Assembly (NCBI RefSeq): GCF_037975245.1
Contig: NC_092567.1
Location: forward strand, 2,455,714-2,519,713
Length of the DNA: 64,000 nucleotides
Source of the DNA: Apostichopus japonicus
Taxonomy: Eukaryota; Echinodermata; Holothuroidea; Aspidochirotida; Stichopodidae
Reading direction: 5' to 3'
Shown here: piece after piece, positions 22,870-35,391 of the stretch
Layout: the number at the start of each line of letters is the position of its first letter
Position numbering within the stretch: position 1 is the first letter of the stretch
Made by a program: the position numbers and the translations under genes
The notes under the pieces: generated by a model
The model's database searches: none
What the model was told of the DNA's origin: nothing
Seen by the model: only the letters and a program-made list of their open reading frames with translations

Positions 22870-22985
22870 AATCATTGTATGTTATTGGCATGCGATGTAA
22901 TAACCGATGTATGCCTATATGATATGCACATTAACATGTTGAACGCGCGCGAAAAAAATTGTTTATATTTATCGGACAAGTCGTT
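22870..22985. repeat. Dispersed repeat, ATGTTGAACGCGCGC family, copy 2
   Basis: Same ordered blocks and orientation as 4496-4640, shortened by loss of part of the GC-rich stretch. Confidence 0.65.
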
Positions 22986-23744
22986 ACAACCCCCCCCCCC
23001 CCAATCAAGTTGGGCTCCTACGCCTATGACGGTAGTTCTATTAGGCATTTTGCAGAGTATTAAAAATCATACGCAGTTTTGTATGGTAGAGTATAAGGAT
23101 CGCGAGATACAATTTGTGGCAAGGAAAGCGTGGTTAATTTGACTGATTAAAGGTCAATTTTGACCGAGATTTTTCAATTTTTAGGTCATTCACAATCACA
23201 GGAATATATGAAAAGGCCTAGATAAACTAAAGTGCGACAGTCGGAAATTCCGATTTTCCAACTATCGTCAGTTTTACCAATTTTTTTTTGGGGGGGGGGG
23301 GTGAGACCCCCCCCTCTAGCGAAGTCCATGCCTCCCCCATATCATAATTATATATTTGCCCTGAAAATATACCTTGCCGTAGTTGGGCACCACCCCTATC
23401 TTGTTCTGGGTGAGAGTTAAGTGTTGCATATGTACCACAGTACATGTTGGTATTGATGCAAAGCATCTATTGGTGGGGTGTAATTTGATACACCAGGGGA
23501 GGATCCAGGGGAGTGGGGGTTTAAACCTCCCTTGAGTTTTCTGAATTTAAAAAAAACACCTTCATGTGTACGCAGTGCCCTCCTATTTCACAGGATCAAC
23601 ACAGAGCCCGTATTGATCTACTCAGGATCGAGTTGAAGATTGTAATTTGAGTGATTTTACCCAGGGACACACCCTCCACTTAGACCTTTCCCCTACCATT
23701 CCAGTCATTTCAATTTAGCTGGGAGTGAACACGAAAACTCTACT

Positions 23745-23990
23745 TAAAAGTGTTTCAAGGAATCAGTGGGGCCAGAGATCCTTTTCCTGTGCAGCCTCAA
23801 AATTGTGGAATTACTTACCTCAATCAGTAAGACTTGTCAACAGCCTTGGAATCTTCAAGATATATCTAAAAACTTACCTGTTCCAAATTCCATATATGTA
23901 ATCTTTTTTTCTGCAAAGCACCATGAGCTACTTCGGGCGGATACCGGCGCTATACAAAGTGTCCATTATTATCATTAAATATTTTAGGGT
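23745..23990 (+). pseudogene. CR1/L2-like LINE, 3' end of ORF2 plus 3' UTR
   Basis: A frame ending at TAA (23899-23901) encodes WGQRSFSCAASKLWNYLPQS, then VRLVNSLGIFKIYLKTYLFQ and IPYM. This matches the well-known C-terminus of CR1/L2-type non-LTR retrotransposons (pattern 'G-x-R-[SA]-F-S-x-A-A-x-x-L-W-N-x-L-P ... F-K-x-x-L-K-T-x-L-F'). The downstream sequence holds GGCGCTATACAAAGTGTC and then ATTATTATCATTA, typical of the 3' UTR and microsatellite tail of these LINEs. Only the last ~50 codons are present, as expected for a 5'-truncated copy. It lies between the putative ends of the 22467-24513 element. Confidence 0.75.
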
Positions 23991-24524
23991 TCTGTTGCCC
24001 ATTGTCCTTGCAATTATGACTGTCAGGGTCTCTGCAGAGGCACTGATGCTCCCATTTTGGCTGCTATTGGGTTGCCATTTTGTAAAATTTCCTAGCGCTC
24101 CACGCCAACCAATGGTGGCGCTTCGCTTTATAGTTACTACTGTCATTTTAATTTTGCTGAGTGTACATGCACGGAAACCCGACTTATCTACACGGCTAGG
24201 TGGTTTTATTTCTGCTGGTGTTATAAGCTGGCCTGCCTTTTGCAAAATAGTTCCCGGCAACAAATGGTGGGGTCCTGCTTTGATGTGCAACTGTCTGCAA
24301 CATCATAACCTATTGTTTTCTACTGCCCACTCCTGCACAGATGCTAGACATCGTTTAGCAAGTAACACCAGTTTTATTACCCCCCCCCCCCACAAAGTCG
24401 TGAATCCCTTTAGGGCCCACCCAGACACACCCACACTCAGTTGGAAAAAATCTATTCAGTTGGTAGTTTGGAGTTTCTTCACCCCTAATCATCTGATCCT
24501 AGCTACGTCCCTGATTGGTTGTCC

Positions 24525-24912
24525 ACAGATGATTGTGCAATATTATGGGTAGGTTTTGAAGTAAATTTAACAAGAAATGTGAATTTTAATATTCTGAACA
24601 TATAATGGGCTTAAAACCTTGAAAAGTGGAACTGATGGGTATTGTAGGCCGCGACGTAGAATAACCTACAAAAGCAATGATCCACGGGAGATGAGATGAC
24701 GTCAAACATGATGTGGGACGGGTGACAATCTTCAAAAGGTTATGGATGAAAACAAATATTGAGAAATACTTGGTTCTCAGGCCAAAGTGAACATCTGGTT
24801 GGTCATTCTCATGCTCTGGAAGTGCCATTTCCGGTGATCTGGGGGGTATCAAAACCCACAAATTTATTGTACGCTCCGCACCAACCGAAGGTGGCGCTCC
24901 GCTTAGATAGTA
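24525..24912 (-). repeat. Dispersed repeat with GCGCCACCA core, copy 2
   Basis: Reverse-complement counterpart of 2190-2605, from the ATTGGTTGTCC segment to the CGCTTAGATAG segment. In copy 1 the sequence goes on into a CTGGATACGCCCCTG terminus. Here it is replaced at 24920 by the inverted-repeat minisatellite element. Confidence 0.75.
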
Positions 24913-24919
24913 ATTTGTG

Positions 24920-25865
24920 CCGGGACAACTGCCCCCGGATATACACCCCAAGGCCAAAAAAAACCCTAGGATAAGTACCCCTGAGACAATAACCACCCGG
25001 ACAAGTACCCCCTTGAGAATTACCATCGAGGACTTTTACCCCCACCCCCCGGCAATAACCTCTGGGAAAACTCCACATGCGCAAATACACCGGCACAGAT
25101 ACCTCACCCAGGTTACTACCCCAACTATACCAGAATGCACCCAAGTACCCCCCCCCCCCCCCTCGAGCCTGTGAACAAAGCGCACCTTTAGCTGGTGAAC
25201 CCCGTAGTACGAAAGCCCATTAGGGCCAGGAAAGCAGATTTTCTTAATCTGATATATAAGATTATTTTTTTGATGTAACCAAATTTCATAGTGCAATATA
25301 AAGCGCTATACAAAAACTTACATTACATAACAAATCATCAAGTAAAATTACTCAGACGAAAACTTAAAAATGGTAAGTCGCAATAAGCCAGAATTGTTCG
25401 GAGATTAATTATACAGAATAGTGTCACTATAACTAATAGTAAATTAATAGTTACTACCATCAGTAACTAATGCCCGACCCCCCCCCCCCCTCCTCATACT
25501 TCAACTGCCGTCCCAACCTATCTTGCCCTGGGCCTCGGTCCATTGACAAACACTATCGAGGAGTTTTGGGGGCTTATATATGAAAAGGTCGAATCTTTTT
25601 AAAACGTCAGGAAGTTAAAAGTGCCAGGGAACACGACGACCCTAGTGGTGCCTGTTTAACCGGCACCCTGACCCAATTGTAAATATCCTCTCGCAGTTGC
25701 CCGAAGGACCAGGGTATATCTTTAGGCCCCCGGGAAACTAAACTAGAAAAAATACCTGCATATCTGTCGCTGCATCCGTCCCCTATAGTTAACGGCATGT
25801 GTCCAGAGGGATACTCGTCCGGCGGTATTTATCCGGGGGTAATTGTCTAGGGGGTATTTGTCCGG
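24920..25865. mobile_element. Inverted-repeat minisatellite element, copy 2
   Basis: Same plan as 15229-15927: a left CCCNGGACAANTACCC tandem, a core with GAACCCCGTAGTACGAAAGC and the TTAGGGCC block, and a right arm of GGGGGTANTTGTCC repeats ending CCGG. The centre is widened by foreign sequence (about 25277-25600). That sequence includes AAAGCGCTATACAAAAACTT, a LINE/SINE-like 3' tail resembling the one at 23938, and a poly-C tract. Confidence 0.7.
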
Positions 25866-26959
25866 TCATGCTGGAACCTAGTGAGGGTGCTACAATGAGA
25901 AGCATGGGAGCCCATATAGTTCCTCAAACTTACATTGGGCATGCAAAATTTTGTCTCTGATGTGCATATGAAGCCAGTTTTTTTTCTCTAAGTACTAAAT
26001 TAATTAACATTTTATTTGACGAGCTAGAGATATGACCATTACTTGATAACTACACATGGTAATCAATATCTGGCTTCATGCATTAATGGCAAATTTTTCA
26101 ACAGAGGTTCTCTGAAAATTTGAACTGAATAGCTTAAACTGTTGCTCAGTTATGGAAATTCTGCTATAAATACAACAACATAGTTAAAGCTGAGAAAAAC
26201 AAAAAAATACTTAAGCAGCACTGTGAAATTATGTGTGCAGAACAAAATGACTCCAACATAAGACTAAAGACCTTATTTCTTTCTTCTTTTCTATTTATTT
26301 CAATAATTTACAATTCAAATTCATTAATCTGTACAAATTTAAATTCATAAAAACTATTAGAATTAAATTAAATGCATCATTATTGAAATAATTAGTAAAC
26401 AAAAAACAACACAGAACCCTGAGAACAGACACCCTGAGAAGTAAACAGAAATACACATTAAGTTCCACATACATAATAAAACAGACAATCATTGCTCAAA
26501 ATCAAACAACCCCCTTCCCCCTACAATTGGCACATAACAGAACAAAAATTACCCCTAATTAAAAGGTTAATTATCCAATTAAAGACAAAAAAACAAAAAA
26601 TCTCTATGACTTGGGATGGAATGTAGTTAGAAGTTCTACGGCACATGACAGTATGAATACAGCTTACATGCCTGTATGCATACTGTCATAAGCCGTTATA
26701 GCGAATTAACAAGCAAAGAGGCAGTGAGGTAGCAGTTGGATAATACAGCTTAACTCATTGACAAACTAATTGACAAAGTTATGATGGCTGACAGTGGCTA
26801 CACATCTCAGTAAAGTATATTCCCTTCCTGTCTTCTCTTGCTTTAATTTTGTCCTATGCTGGTTTAACTACTGTATCAATCAACTATTCAGTAAGAGGGT
26901 AGGTAAACCCACATAGGACAAAGAGAGAGACAAGGAATACACATCACTGGGATCTGTAA
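25866..26959. other. No gene seen; one small hairpin
   Basis: A-rich intergenic sequence. A hairpin at 26645-26689 has an 11-bp ATGACAGTATG stem, one A/G mismatch, a 6-bp ATACAG stem and a 9-nt loop. It is shorter than typical animal pre-miRNA. No exon is supported. Confidence 0.5.
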
Positions 26960-27540
26960 ATTAAGAAGAAAAAGGAAAAAGAAAGAAAAACTCTAAACTA
27001 CTGGCAGGGAGGTGATCTCCACGGCAACAAGACGGTGTATTTACAAGCCGTGTTAGTTTTAGCTTTGTACATGCAGGGACAGGGGGAAGCTTTTGTATTT
27101 ACAGCAAAGCAATGCAAAGAGAAAACAGTACAATAGAAGGTACAATGACAAGACAAACACTATTTAAAATAGAAAAAGAAAGAAATAAAAAATCTAAACT
27201 ACTGGTAGGGAGGTGATCTCCACGGCAACAAGACGGTGTATTTACAAGCCGTGTTAGTTTTAGCTTTGTACATGCAGGGACAGGGGGAAGCTTTTGTATT
27301 TACAGCAAAGCAATGTAAAGAGAAAACAGTACAATGGAAGGTACAATGACAAGACAAACACTTCAATTAAAATAGAAAAAGAAAGAAATAAAAAATCTAA
27401 ACTACTGGTAGGGAGGTGATCTCCACGGCAACAAGACGGTGTATTTACAAGCCGTGTTAGTTTTAGCTTTGTACATGCAGGGACAGGGGGAAGCTTTTGT
27501 ATTTACAGCAAAGCAATGGAAGGTACACTTCAATTAAAAC
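26960..27540. repeat. Tandem array, ~202-bp unit, three copies
   Basis: The marker GGTGATCTCCACGGCAACAA begins at 27011, 27212 and 27415, a period of 201-203 bp. Copies are nearly identical through CGGTGTATTTACAAGCCGTG and AGGGGGAAGCTTTTGTATTT. The third is truncated after about 125 bp. Confidence 0.95.
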
Positions 27541-27600
27541 AAAGAAGCTATTGTATTTACAGCAACAAGTCAAATGAGAAAAAAAGGTGCAAGACCATGA

Positions 27601-28050
27601 GAAGACAAGGACTAGACAATACCAGGGCAAAGACTAGACAATGCCAGGACAAAGACTAGACAATACCAGGGCAGGACTAGACAATACCAGGACAAAGACT
27701 AGACAATACCAGGAAAAAGACTAGACAATACCAGGACAAGGACTAGACAATACCAGGACAAAGACTAGACTATAACAGAACAAAGACTAGACAATCCAGG
27801 ACAAGGACTGGACACTACCAGAACAAAGACGAGACAATACCAGGACAAGGACTAGACAATACCAGGACAAAGAATAGACAATACCAGGATTGAACGATAA
27901 CAGGACGATACCAGTTTGCACAGAAAATACCAGCAGACAAGACAAGACAAGCACTGGAAAATACCAGAACAAGACCTTTGTGTTGATATTGTCCAGTCCT
28001 TGTCTTGTCCTGGTATTATCTATGCAAACTGGTATTGTCTAGTCTGGACA
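27601..28050. repeat. 23-bp minisatellite with inverted tail
   Basis: About 14 units of GACTAGACAATACCAGGACAA run on the plus strand to about 27980. The last 70 bp (27983-28050) carry the same unit in the opposite orientation (TGTCCTGGTATT, TGGTATTGTCTAGTC). The end can therefore fold back on the array. Confidence 0.9.
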
Positions 28051-29465
28051 ACAATACAAACACATATATTGCACATTATTTAGTACTGGCACAATAGACA
28101 TCCTATTTGAAAGTAGCCATTGACATTTGAAAAACATTTTGAATAAAATTTGTACAAAATAACAATTTTAATGTAAATGAAAAGCAAATAAATCACTTAA
28201 CAATGCACCATAAATCCAGTTTAAAAAAAAAATGTATCGTGAACAATAGCCCATGAAGATAACTCAAGAGCTAATATAGGCTGTGCGGCACTATAAGAGA
28301 AATCAACATGGGCCTAACAGTGGTTCCCAGCAGCTTAGGAACTACTGACGGGTGGGGGGTTGCGGGCCCCCTCACCCCAGAAACGCACATAAGCGGTGCG
28401 GTGGGAGGTGTGCACTATACATGACCTAAACTGAAAGCATCCTGAGATTCAGAACAGTTCGGGCATCCAGATGGCAGATGAACACCTCTCGGTCAAGGAT
28501 TGGGTGATCAGTGCCTATAAAATACACCACTCACTCCCCATTAGTGACGGAGGCCAGACTAATAAGATATAAAATGTACAGCTGATATATGTGACAGTAG
28601 TCACAATGGACATTGAAGTTTCTGAAACTGGACAAAAGATTAATAACAATGGCCCAATGGGCACTAGGGTCTATTGATGAAAGGAACTCAAATGCGTTGT
28701 ATATATGTCATCACCCAATATTATCATCATACCAACTTCAGTTGATACAATATGACACTGTCTCTACTGAATATTCATAGTATCACACATGGTCAGGTAC
28801 CATTCAGTAATTCTTATACTAAAGTAAATGATAAAACAAGAGCCCAATGGCATTATCAAAATTTGGTCCAGAAAACTGTTGGTTCACAAGATTTGGACCA
28901 AGAAAAAGTAAAAAAAGTCATAAAATCGTACAAAGTATTTTAATAAAATAACTTTTAACTGAATAAAATAACTTGATCAAATTTAATCGAATAAGACTTT
29001 TCAGGTATGTGAGGATATGACGTCACAGCTAGTCTGATTTCAGCAGTTTCTACACAAGCAGATAGAAACTCCTAAGCGGAAAATGAATTGGAATACTTTC
29101 TTCACTATTCGGTTCTTTTATTGTCCTCTTTCGTATAAGATAAACATTGTGACACCTGAACTAATCCTATAAGTATAACTGACAGGAGTTCTGGGATTGC
29201 TTTGAATAGCTATTAGCAGATTAACCCAGCAACTCAAACCATTGCATAAATTCTACTCAAATTGCCACTTATTATAGATTGTTAAAACCAACAGCTACCA
29301 GTCTAGGTTGCATTTCGTTACCGTTACTCTATTGACAAATGACCTGTAATTGATCATGCTTACTATTAATATTTTATAGGTACAATGTATCAAAACCCTC
29401 ATAAGACCAAAAAGACCAAAGGACGACTGGTACCTAAAAATGGACAACCGGGACCTGTGATCCCT
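28051..29465. other. No gene seen; contains dispersed 50-bp sequence copy 2
   Basis: AT-rich. 28696-28745 is the reverse complement of 15118-15168. A frame of 63 codons at 28752 has no recognisable domain. GC-rich sequence near 28340-28410 lacks coding signals. Confidence 0.5.
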
Positions 29466-29469
29466 ATTA

Positions 29470-29830
29470 CCAACTTTTGCACTTATAAAGTACACATATT
29501 TCTATCTGGTCCTCTGGGACCAAGTATCTCCTGTACGGAAGCAGATATGGACCTGAGAGTTGCAGATTTGGGATCCTGGGCATCGATATTCCCATGTGAC
29601 GTCATTTTGACGAAATCCATATTTTTGGCAATGTTGGCAAAAACTGCAAGGGGTACACCCCTTATGGTTTTTTTGGGTGAAAATAATTGTCGCTAAGACG
29701 GGCAGTGTGTATCTTTTCTAGTTGTTCTTGCGAAGCTGATTACAAATCTGAAGATTATTTTGTGATTGGGTGTTGTGTGGGGGGCGTAGGGGCCAAAAAC
29801 CTAGGGAGGGGGGCACAGGCCCAAGTGGGT
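29470..29830 (+). repeat. Long direct repeat, copy 1
   Basis: About 360 bp is repeated at 30493-30845. It includes CTGGTCCTCTGGGACCA, CGGAAGCAGATATGGACCT, TTGCAGATTTGGGATCCTGG, TTTTGACGAAATCCAT and TTGGGTGTTGTGTGGGGGG. Differences are scattered single bases and small indels. No conserved reading frame is kept between copies. Confidence 0.85.
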
Positions 29831-30492
29831 GTCCCCAAAAACACACAAGGTAAGGGGCTATGCAGAGAGGAGTTGCATATTAGGGTTAGGGGAAACCATG
29901 CCTACAGTTTCAAGACATAGTTGACGCTTCACAAGCGCCCTGCAAAAGCTAGGCCCCTTCATAGGGGACACCACATGTGGACATGTGGTAAAAAACTGAC
30001 ATTTAGGAGACAAGTAGCCTCGGACTTGAAATTGGCAGTGCACCCACCTACGTGTGTCTACTACTCACTACTGATAACTTGGCCTGATTTAAGTTCGGGT
30101 AAAAAAACTAATCAAATGTTGACGTAGGCGCAGGCGAACTTGTATAGGGCCTCCAAAACATATAGACTATACCCCCTCCCAATAATTAATGCTACCGTAT
30201 GAGTTGTCTACACATCCCTAGGACTCTCATCTCCCACATAACAAAAAATTAGCCCTTTCACATACCCTCAGTGGAATGGACGGGGTACAAAAAGAGGTAC
30301 TTTTTAAAACTTTCAAGACAAAAACACCTATTTTTGGCACAGATAGAAACCATATAGACAAAAGGCCTTTTCCGGTCAGATAATTACACGAAATTGGTGT
30401 ATGACAATGACGAGGGTTTCTCCTACTCCACATCAAAATTTGATGTCGATGGGTACTTCTGAGAGGACAGGAGGGGGATTGACAAGAGAGAG

Positions 30493-30845
30493 TTTTGCAA
30501 CTTTTGCACGTATGAAGAGCACATATTTCTATCGGGTCCTCTGGGACCACGTATCACCTAAACGGAAGCAGATATGGACCTCAGAGTTGCAGATTTGGGA
30601 TCCTGGGCATGGATAACCTCATGTGACTTCATTTTGACGAAATCCATTTTTTGGGCAATTTTGGCAAAAACTGCAAGGGGTACCCCTTACGTTTTTTTAG
30701 GGTGAAAATATTTTTTGTCGCAAAGATGGGCAATGTGTATCTTTTCTGGTAGTTCTTGACATGCTGATCATGAATCTGAAGTTTATTTTTGAATTGGGTG
30801 TTGTGTGGGGGGTTTAGGGGCAAAAAACCACTGGGAGGGGGCGGG
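30493..30845 (+). repeat. Long direct repeat, copy 2
   Basis: Same orientation as 29470-29830 with starts about 1.02 kb apart. The 0.66 kb between is different sequence. A weaker third echo of the terminal part (AATATGAATCTGAGATTATT) lies near 30910. It is best read as a decayed tandem or transposon-derived repeat. Confidence 0.85.
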
Positions 30846-31394
30846 GACCCGAAATTTGATGTTTCCAGAACGAACAAATAATATCTCATCTGGTGCTACT
30901 TAGGGCGCTGAATATGAATCTGAGATTATTTTGGCGGTTCAGAGGCATGGGGAGTGGTGGGGGCATTTAATGCCTTCATGGCGCATGCTACTGACACTCT
31001 GTGCTGGATGTTTGACCTTTTTTATTCAAACTCACCCCCTTACCACTCCGAGAAGTGCCACACCTAGGAGTTTCAAACTATTTTGGGAAGGGGACACCCT
31101 AGCGGTGGAACCCCGAAAAGATGGCCGTATTGGGACCACCCCAGTAACTATGGTAACGCTCTAAAGTAGAAAGGACGGGATTTCCTTATACATAGTAACA
31201 CTAATTATTATGACCTATTCGGAATTTTTTCAAAAAGACTAGCATTGTTATAGAAAGACTACACTAACCACTGCTGTTTTCCCATTAACTGCAATCGTTC
31301 TAACCTAAAGTCTTGGAGAAGGTCTCCAAAAGCTTTAAAATGTCTTAGATAACAAACGGTATCGTGTTTCAATAAAACTCAATAAAGAGATGCA

Positions 31395-31600
31395 TGATAT
31401 GTTAACTGAATAGAGATTTCAAACATAACAAAAACTCCAGGTTAGTAGCATGCATTGAACAACCATACCAAAGGACTGGCCATCTCAGAATCATTCTAGT
31501 AGACCCTTCTAGTAGAGCACTAGTAATCAGGCCGTCTGCTGAGTTGTGTACGCGTTGGAAGCTATCAATGAGCGATGTTGGCACAGACTGCAGAAGAGAA
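31395..31600 (-). pseudogene. CR1/L2-like LINE reverse transcriptase remnant
   Basis: The minus-strand frame 31402-31584 encodes LIDSFQRVHNSADGLITSAL, then TRMILRWPVLWYGCSMHATN and LEFLLCLKSL. It aligns by eye with the 'LQRVxNxAARLI ... LHWLPVxxRIxFKxLLLxYKSL' segment that closes the reverse transcriptase region of CR1/L2-type LINEs. Substitutions at the normally fixed HWLP residues show decay. Upstream and downstream LINE sequence is absent. Confidence 0.55.
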
Positions 31601-34600
31601 TTACAGTTATATATCTAATTTTGAGGTTACAAGTGTCTGGACAAGCAATGCACATGTGTCTTCAGTAATGTTATGATTAATGTGACCAATATTCCTAATG
31701 GAGAGATAACTGCCTTTGCAAATAGTATTTGTATAGGTAGTATTTATACTGATTTTGATACAAGTTTGAAATACACCTATTTTACCTTTGGAGTAATTAA
31801 AGAGAGAAAGAAAGCAATTCTTCCTTTGCTTGGTTCAATTACACATGAACATCACTTATAGTAAATGTCCTGTTTATGTACTAGCCAACCATAGTTTAAG
31901 ACATTTATTCCAGTATATTTTACTGCCATTTACTAATACAAATGGCAGTGACCCATACATGCTGTGTAGTGTCTGTGACTAACTGTTATGACTCTCATCT
32001 TGAAGCCTACATTAATTGATTAATTATGCAGTGCACTCACAAACGCAACCAATGTCAGTGAGGAGAAGCATTCTGATTAATGTTTTCAGTGTATGAGGTC
32101 CATTAAACCCAGGCTACTGTTGGACACACTTATTTTACAATTTTAGTAACTACTCCAAAAATCAATTACACGGGTGTGCACATACAAGACACATATCGCA
32201 GATTTCTTTACCTTTTCATGGAATCAAAAGTGCATTCCAAATATCCATGTAGCTCTACGCATACTCAATGGTCATCTCTATGTGAACTCTATCTTGGCCC
32301 ATTTTCATGCTCTCTGTGTTATTGCCATTTGTGGCCTGCATCTGCAAACTTGGTAGGAGATGTGGAGAAAGTAGTGAGTGTAATGTATACAATTACAATT
32401 ATATAATTATTGCTACACCTTTATGCTCAGGAGACACATATGCAAATATGCAAGGTATCGCTTTAAAAAAACTCCAAAAAAAGCTGTTTCTACCGATTTC
32501 ATTTTCTGATATCCTGTCACATCTACTGCCAGCATCGTCAACATAATTCATATGAGCGAGCAAGACTTTCCATTTTTCTTTAATAGTATAGATCGACTCT
32601 AAGTGCACTGCCACCTTGCACAATGTAAACTATTTAGTAGGGTCTTGTGAATCGCAAATAGTAGTCAAGACCGGCTCACTAAATACACAGCTTAACAAAT
32701 TGACATAAGAACAACAGTTTGAATAACAGTACTTTGCAAGAAAGTTACCAATTAATTAATGGCATTTAGTTGTGTCTATGACCACATGGTGTGCCATTTC
32801 AATAACTTCAACAGTGACGAAAGACTTCAGAGACATTTGGATAAAAGAAACAGTTTTTTATTACTGTATGTTTGAAAGGTAATGTGTAAAAGAAACATAT
32901 ATTGTGTGCAATGACACATAGAATGAAAAAAAAATTCACACTTTTAAGGAACTGACAGTATGGGGCCTAGGTTGGACAGACTGGTTTCACCAAAACAAGG
33001 AAAAGGAAACTGTCTGCAAAGGTTCCTACAAATTAAGATATTAGATTATTCTCAATTTCCTTCTTCTCGTCACACTTTAGAATTTTATTATGCAGATACT
33101 GTATATGCTTTAGTGTTTAGATACTGTACTTGTTTTGTTGCCAAAGAGTTGGCAAATAAACTATTTGGTTACCTCGTTCCTCTCTTCCCACGGCACTTGC
33201 TATAAAGTTATTTCGACTGTATGTACACTCACCATACAGATGTTCTGGTCAACTGTGTGTAGCATTTTGTACTATAGGAACAGTAGCTGGACACCACTAC
33301 GTATATCTGATCATCTGTGTGGATACCATTCTGTAGGCCAGTACCTTGGGACTATAAATGCCATCATCATCAAGTTCAATCACCTGTTGCAAAAGATATT
33401 TAACACTGTTGAGAAATAAATAAATATGATATGGAATTAGCAAACTGTATGAAAGGTACTGTACACACTGTATGATTTGCAGAAGCAACTTGTTTGGTTT
33501 GTTCTGAAAGAGTATTTTTCATTGAACTAAAAGCATACGAACAGTACATACTGGAAATCCTATACGGAAGCAACCACACAGTGCTGTTTACATAATGCCA
33601 AACATGACCTTCAAGTTGCTCTTCACGCTACTTAAAATTAAATCCTCAAATTGACAAACTTTTGTATCATCTTATTTGTCATTAAGTTATCCATATAACA
33701 TAATATGCTAGGCCTACAGTGACTGTACAACTTAACCTCCAGAATAAGGTCTAACCTACAGTAGGCCCCATGCAAGGTGCCAAATTTGAACTTAAGCATA
33801 ACATATAACGAAATTGAAAAAATATATTGCTATGGGATGAGCATAAAGATAAGAGATTAAAAAAGTTAGTATGCATAACTGTAGTAGGCTTAGTAATGTT
33901 ACTAAAGGTGTCAATTAAAGGCTAAATTACAGGTAGTAAACCCTGGTGTCATGAATGCAACAGGGGGCTTATTGTTCTCACTTCCCAGTTGGGGCAATTT
34001 TTTGTACCTGGTTTTATATTCAGTAGGCCTATACTCAGTCAGTACACTTTGGTATACCGTAGCCTTCAGTAATTAGGCTGAGGCCTATGTAGATTCACAC
34101 CTCTTGTAGTCTTGTGAGAGTAATTGTGGAAGTACAGTAATCTTGTGTTACGGTAACCTGTTTTGGAAGTTATTGTACAAATGTCACAATAGTGAGTGTG
34201 TTTTAAGTATTTCAATGTAACTTTTGTCTTTGTTGCCATGGATAGCTATATCTTATGCATCTCTCTTTCCCAAAATTGGGTTGAATATATGGTGTCATTC
34301 TTGCCGGTAGACCCCATTTTGTGTGCTTGTTTCAACCTAGGCCTAGATTGTGAATTTGTGTAAAACTAGACTCAGAAGTTGTTTTACAATAACCAGCATT
34401 GAACCACATAGACCTGGAAACAATTTTATCCTGTTTAAAGTAAAGGCTTAGGCTACTGCCCTTGTTTGAAATATTTTTGACACATCGTCTTAATTTCCTT
34501 GACTCTTGAGGCTTAACACAATTGGAGGAGGGTTAGGCCTAAAGCTTGTATTAAAAAGACTGCAGCAGAGTATACACATAAAACTTCTAAAAGATTATAC

Positions 34601-35221
34601 TTTCATATCTCGGGAAGATATCAGGTTTGCGTACTTTTTGCTTTAACTAAACTAAAGACCAAAAGTTATACACCAAGCCCAAGTTAGGCTAGGCCTAGGC
34701 TATATATGATAAGCGTATCCTATGCGAATCACTGTCTTGTCAGGCCATGGGCAAACGTTAGGCACCGCCTTTACAAAGGATTGATTAATGACTAATTTCT
34801 TGACATGATATCATGATTTGGCAGAAGAAAATGTCTATTTTCTTTACTTAACTAAGAGACGAAAACACCGAACCTATGCTTAAGCAAAACCTATTCAGTA
34901 TGCGAAATACCATGTAGGCCTACAGTACATACGGCTATAGTAACGACAGTAACACGTAAGGCGTCCTATGCAACGGCATAGGTCTCACGCTAACTTGATA
35001 TCAAATTCAACGTAACTTTGGTAAATAGAAAGAAAATTTTACTTCTACTTGACCCACCAGTAAAGAAGCCGCTTATCCACACATCATCCCTGAAAGAATC
35101 GATAATATCTTCCGGTAAGTAGGAAATACGATGAAATATCTCGTTCAACAACGTTGAGTTGAACTGGTCGCGCAGCACGTTTTATTTAGTGTAATGTACG
35201 ATTTATCATCGCGGACGAGCC
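31601..35221. other. No gene supported
   Basis: 3.6 kb of AT-rich sequence with TAGGCCTA words. A minus-strand frame at 34990-35178 (RDQFNSTLLNEIFHRISYLP and more) looks protein-like but lacks a start and a recognisable domain. No tandem array or TIR pair was identified by eye. Confidence 0.45.
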
Positions 35222-35391
35222 TGTTTGTCTACAACGATGAACCAAACGGACCACATCACCAAACTAACCAATATCACCAAAAGGACCTATTGCGCAAATG
35301 CAAAGCATCAAACGGACCAGTCAACTGGTCCGTTTGATGCCCGTCTGCGCATTTGCTGGATCAAACGGACCAAAAACGCAGGCATACAGCT

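Larger units (their letters stand above)
22467..24513. mobile_element. Candidate TIR element pair, CAGGGACGTAGCC family
   Basis: The left end is CAGGGACGTAGCCAAGG at 22467 and the right end is CCTAGCTACGTCCCTG, ending at 24513. No target duplication is seen. The right end inserts into the repeat found at 2190-2605, since ATTGGTTGTCC directly follows it and is continuous in the other copy. The interior contains the ATGTTGAACGCGCGC repeat copy 2 and a LINE 3' end. Confidence 0.35.

Noticed and set aside
34990-35178. Protein-like minus frame (RDQFNSTLLNEIFHRISYLP)
   Set aside because: No ATG, no convincing acceptor, no recognised family. It is kept only as a possibility.
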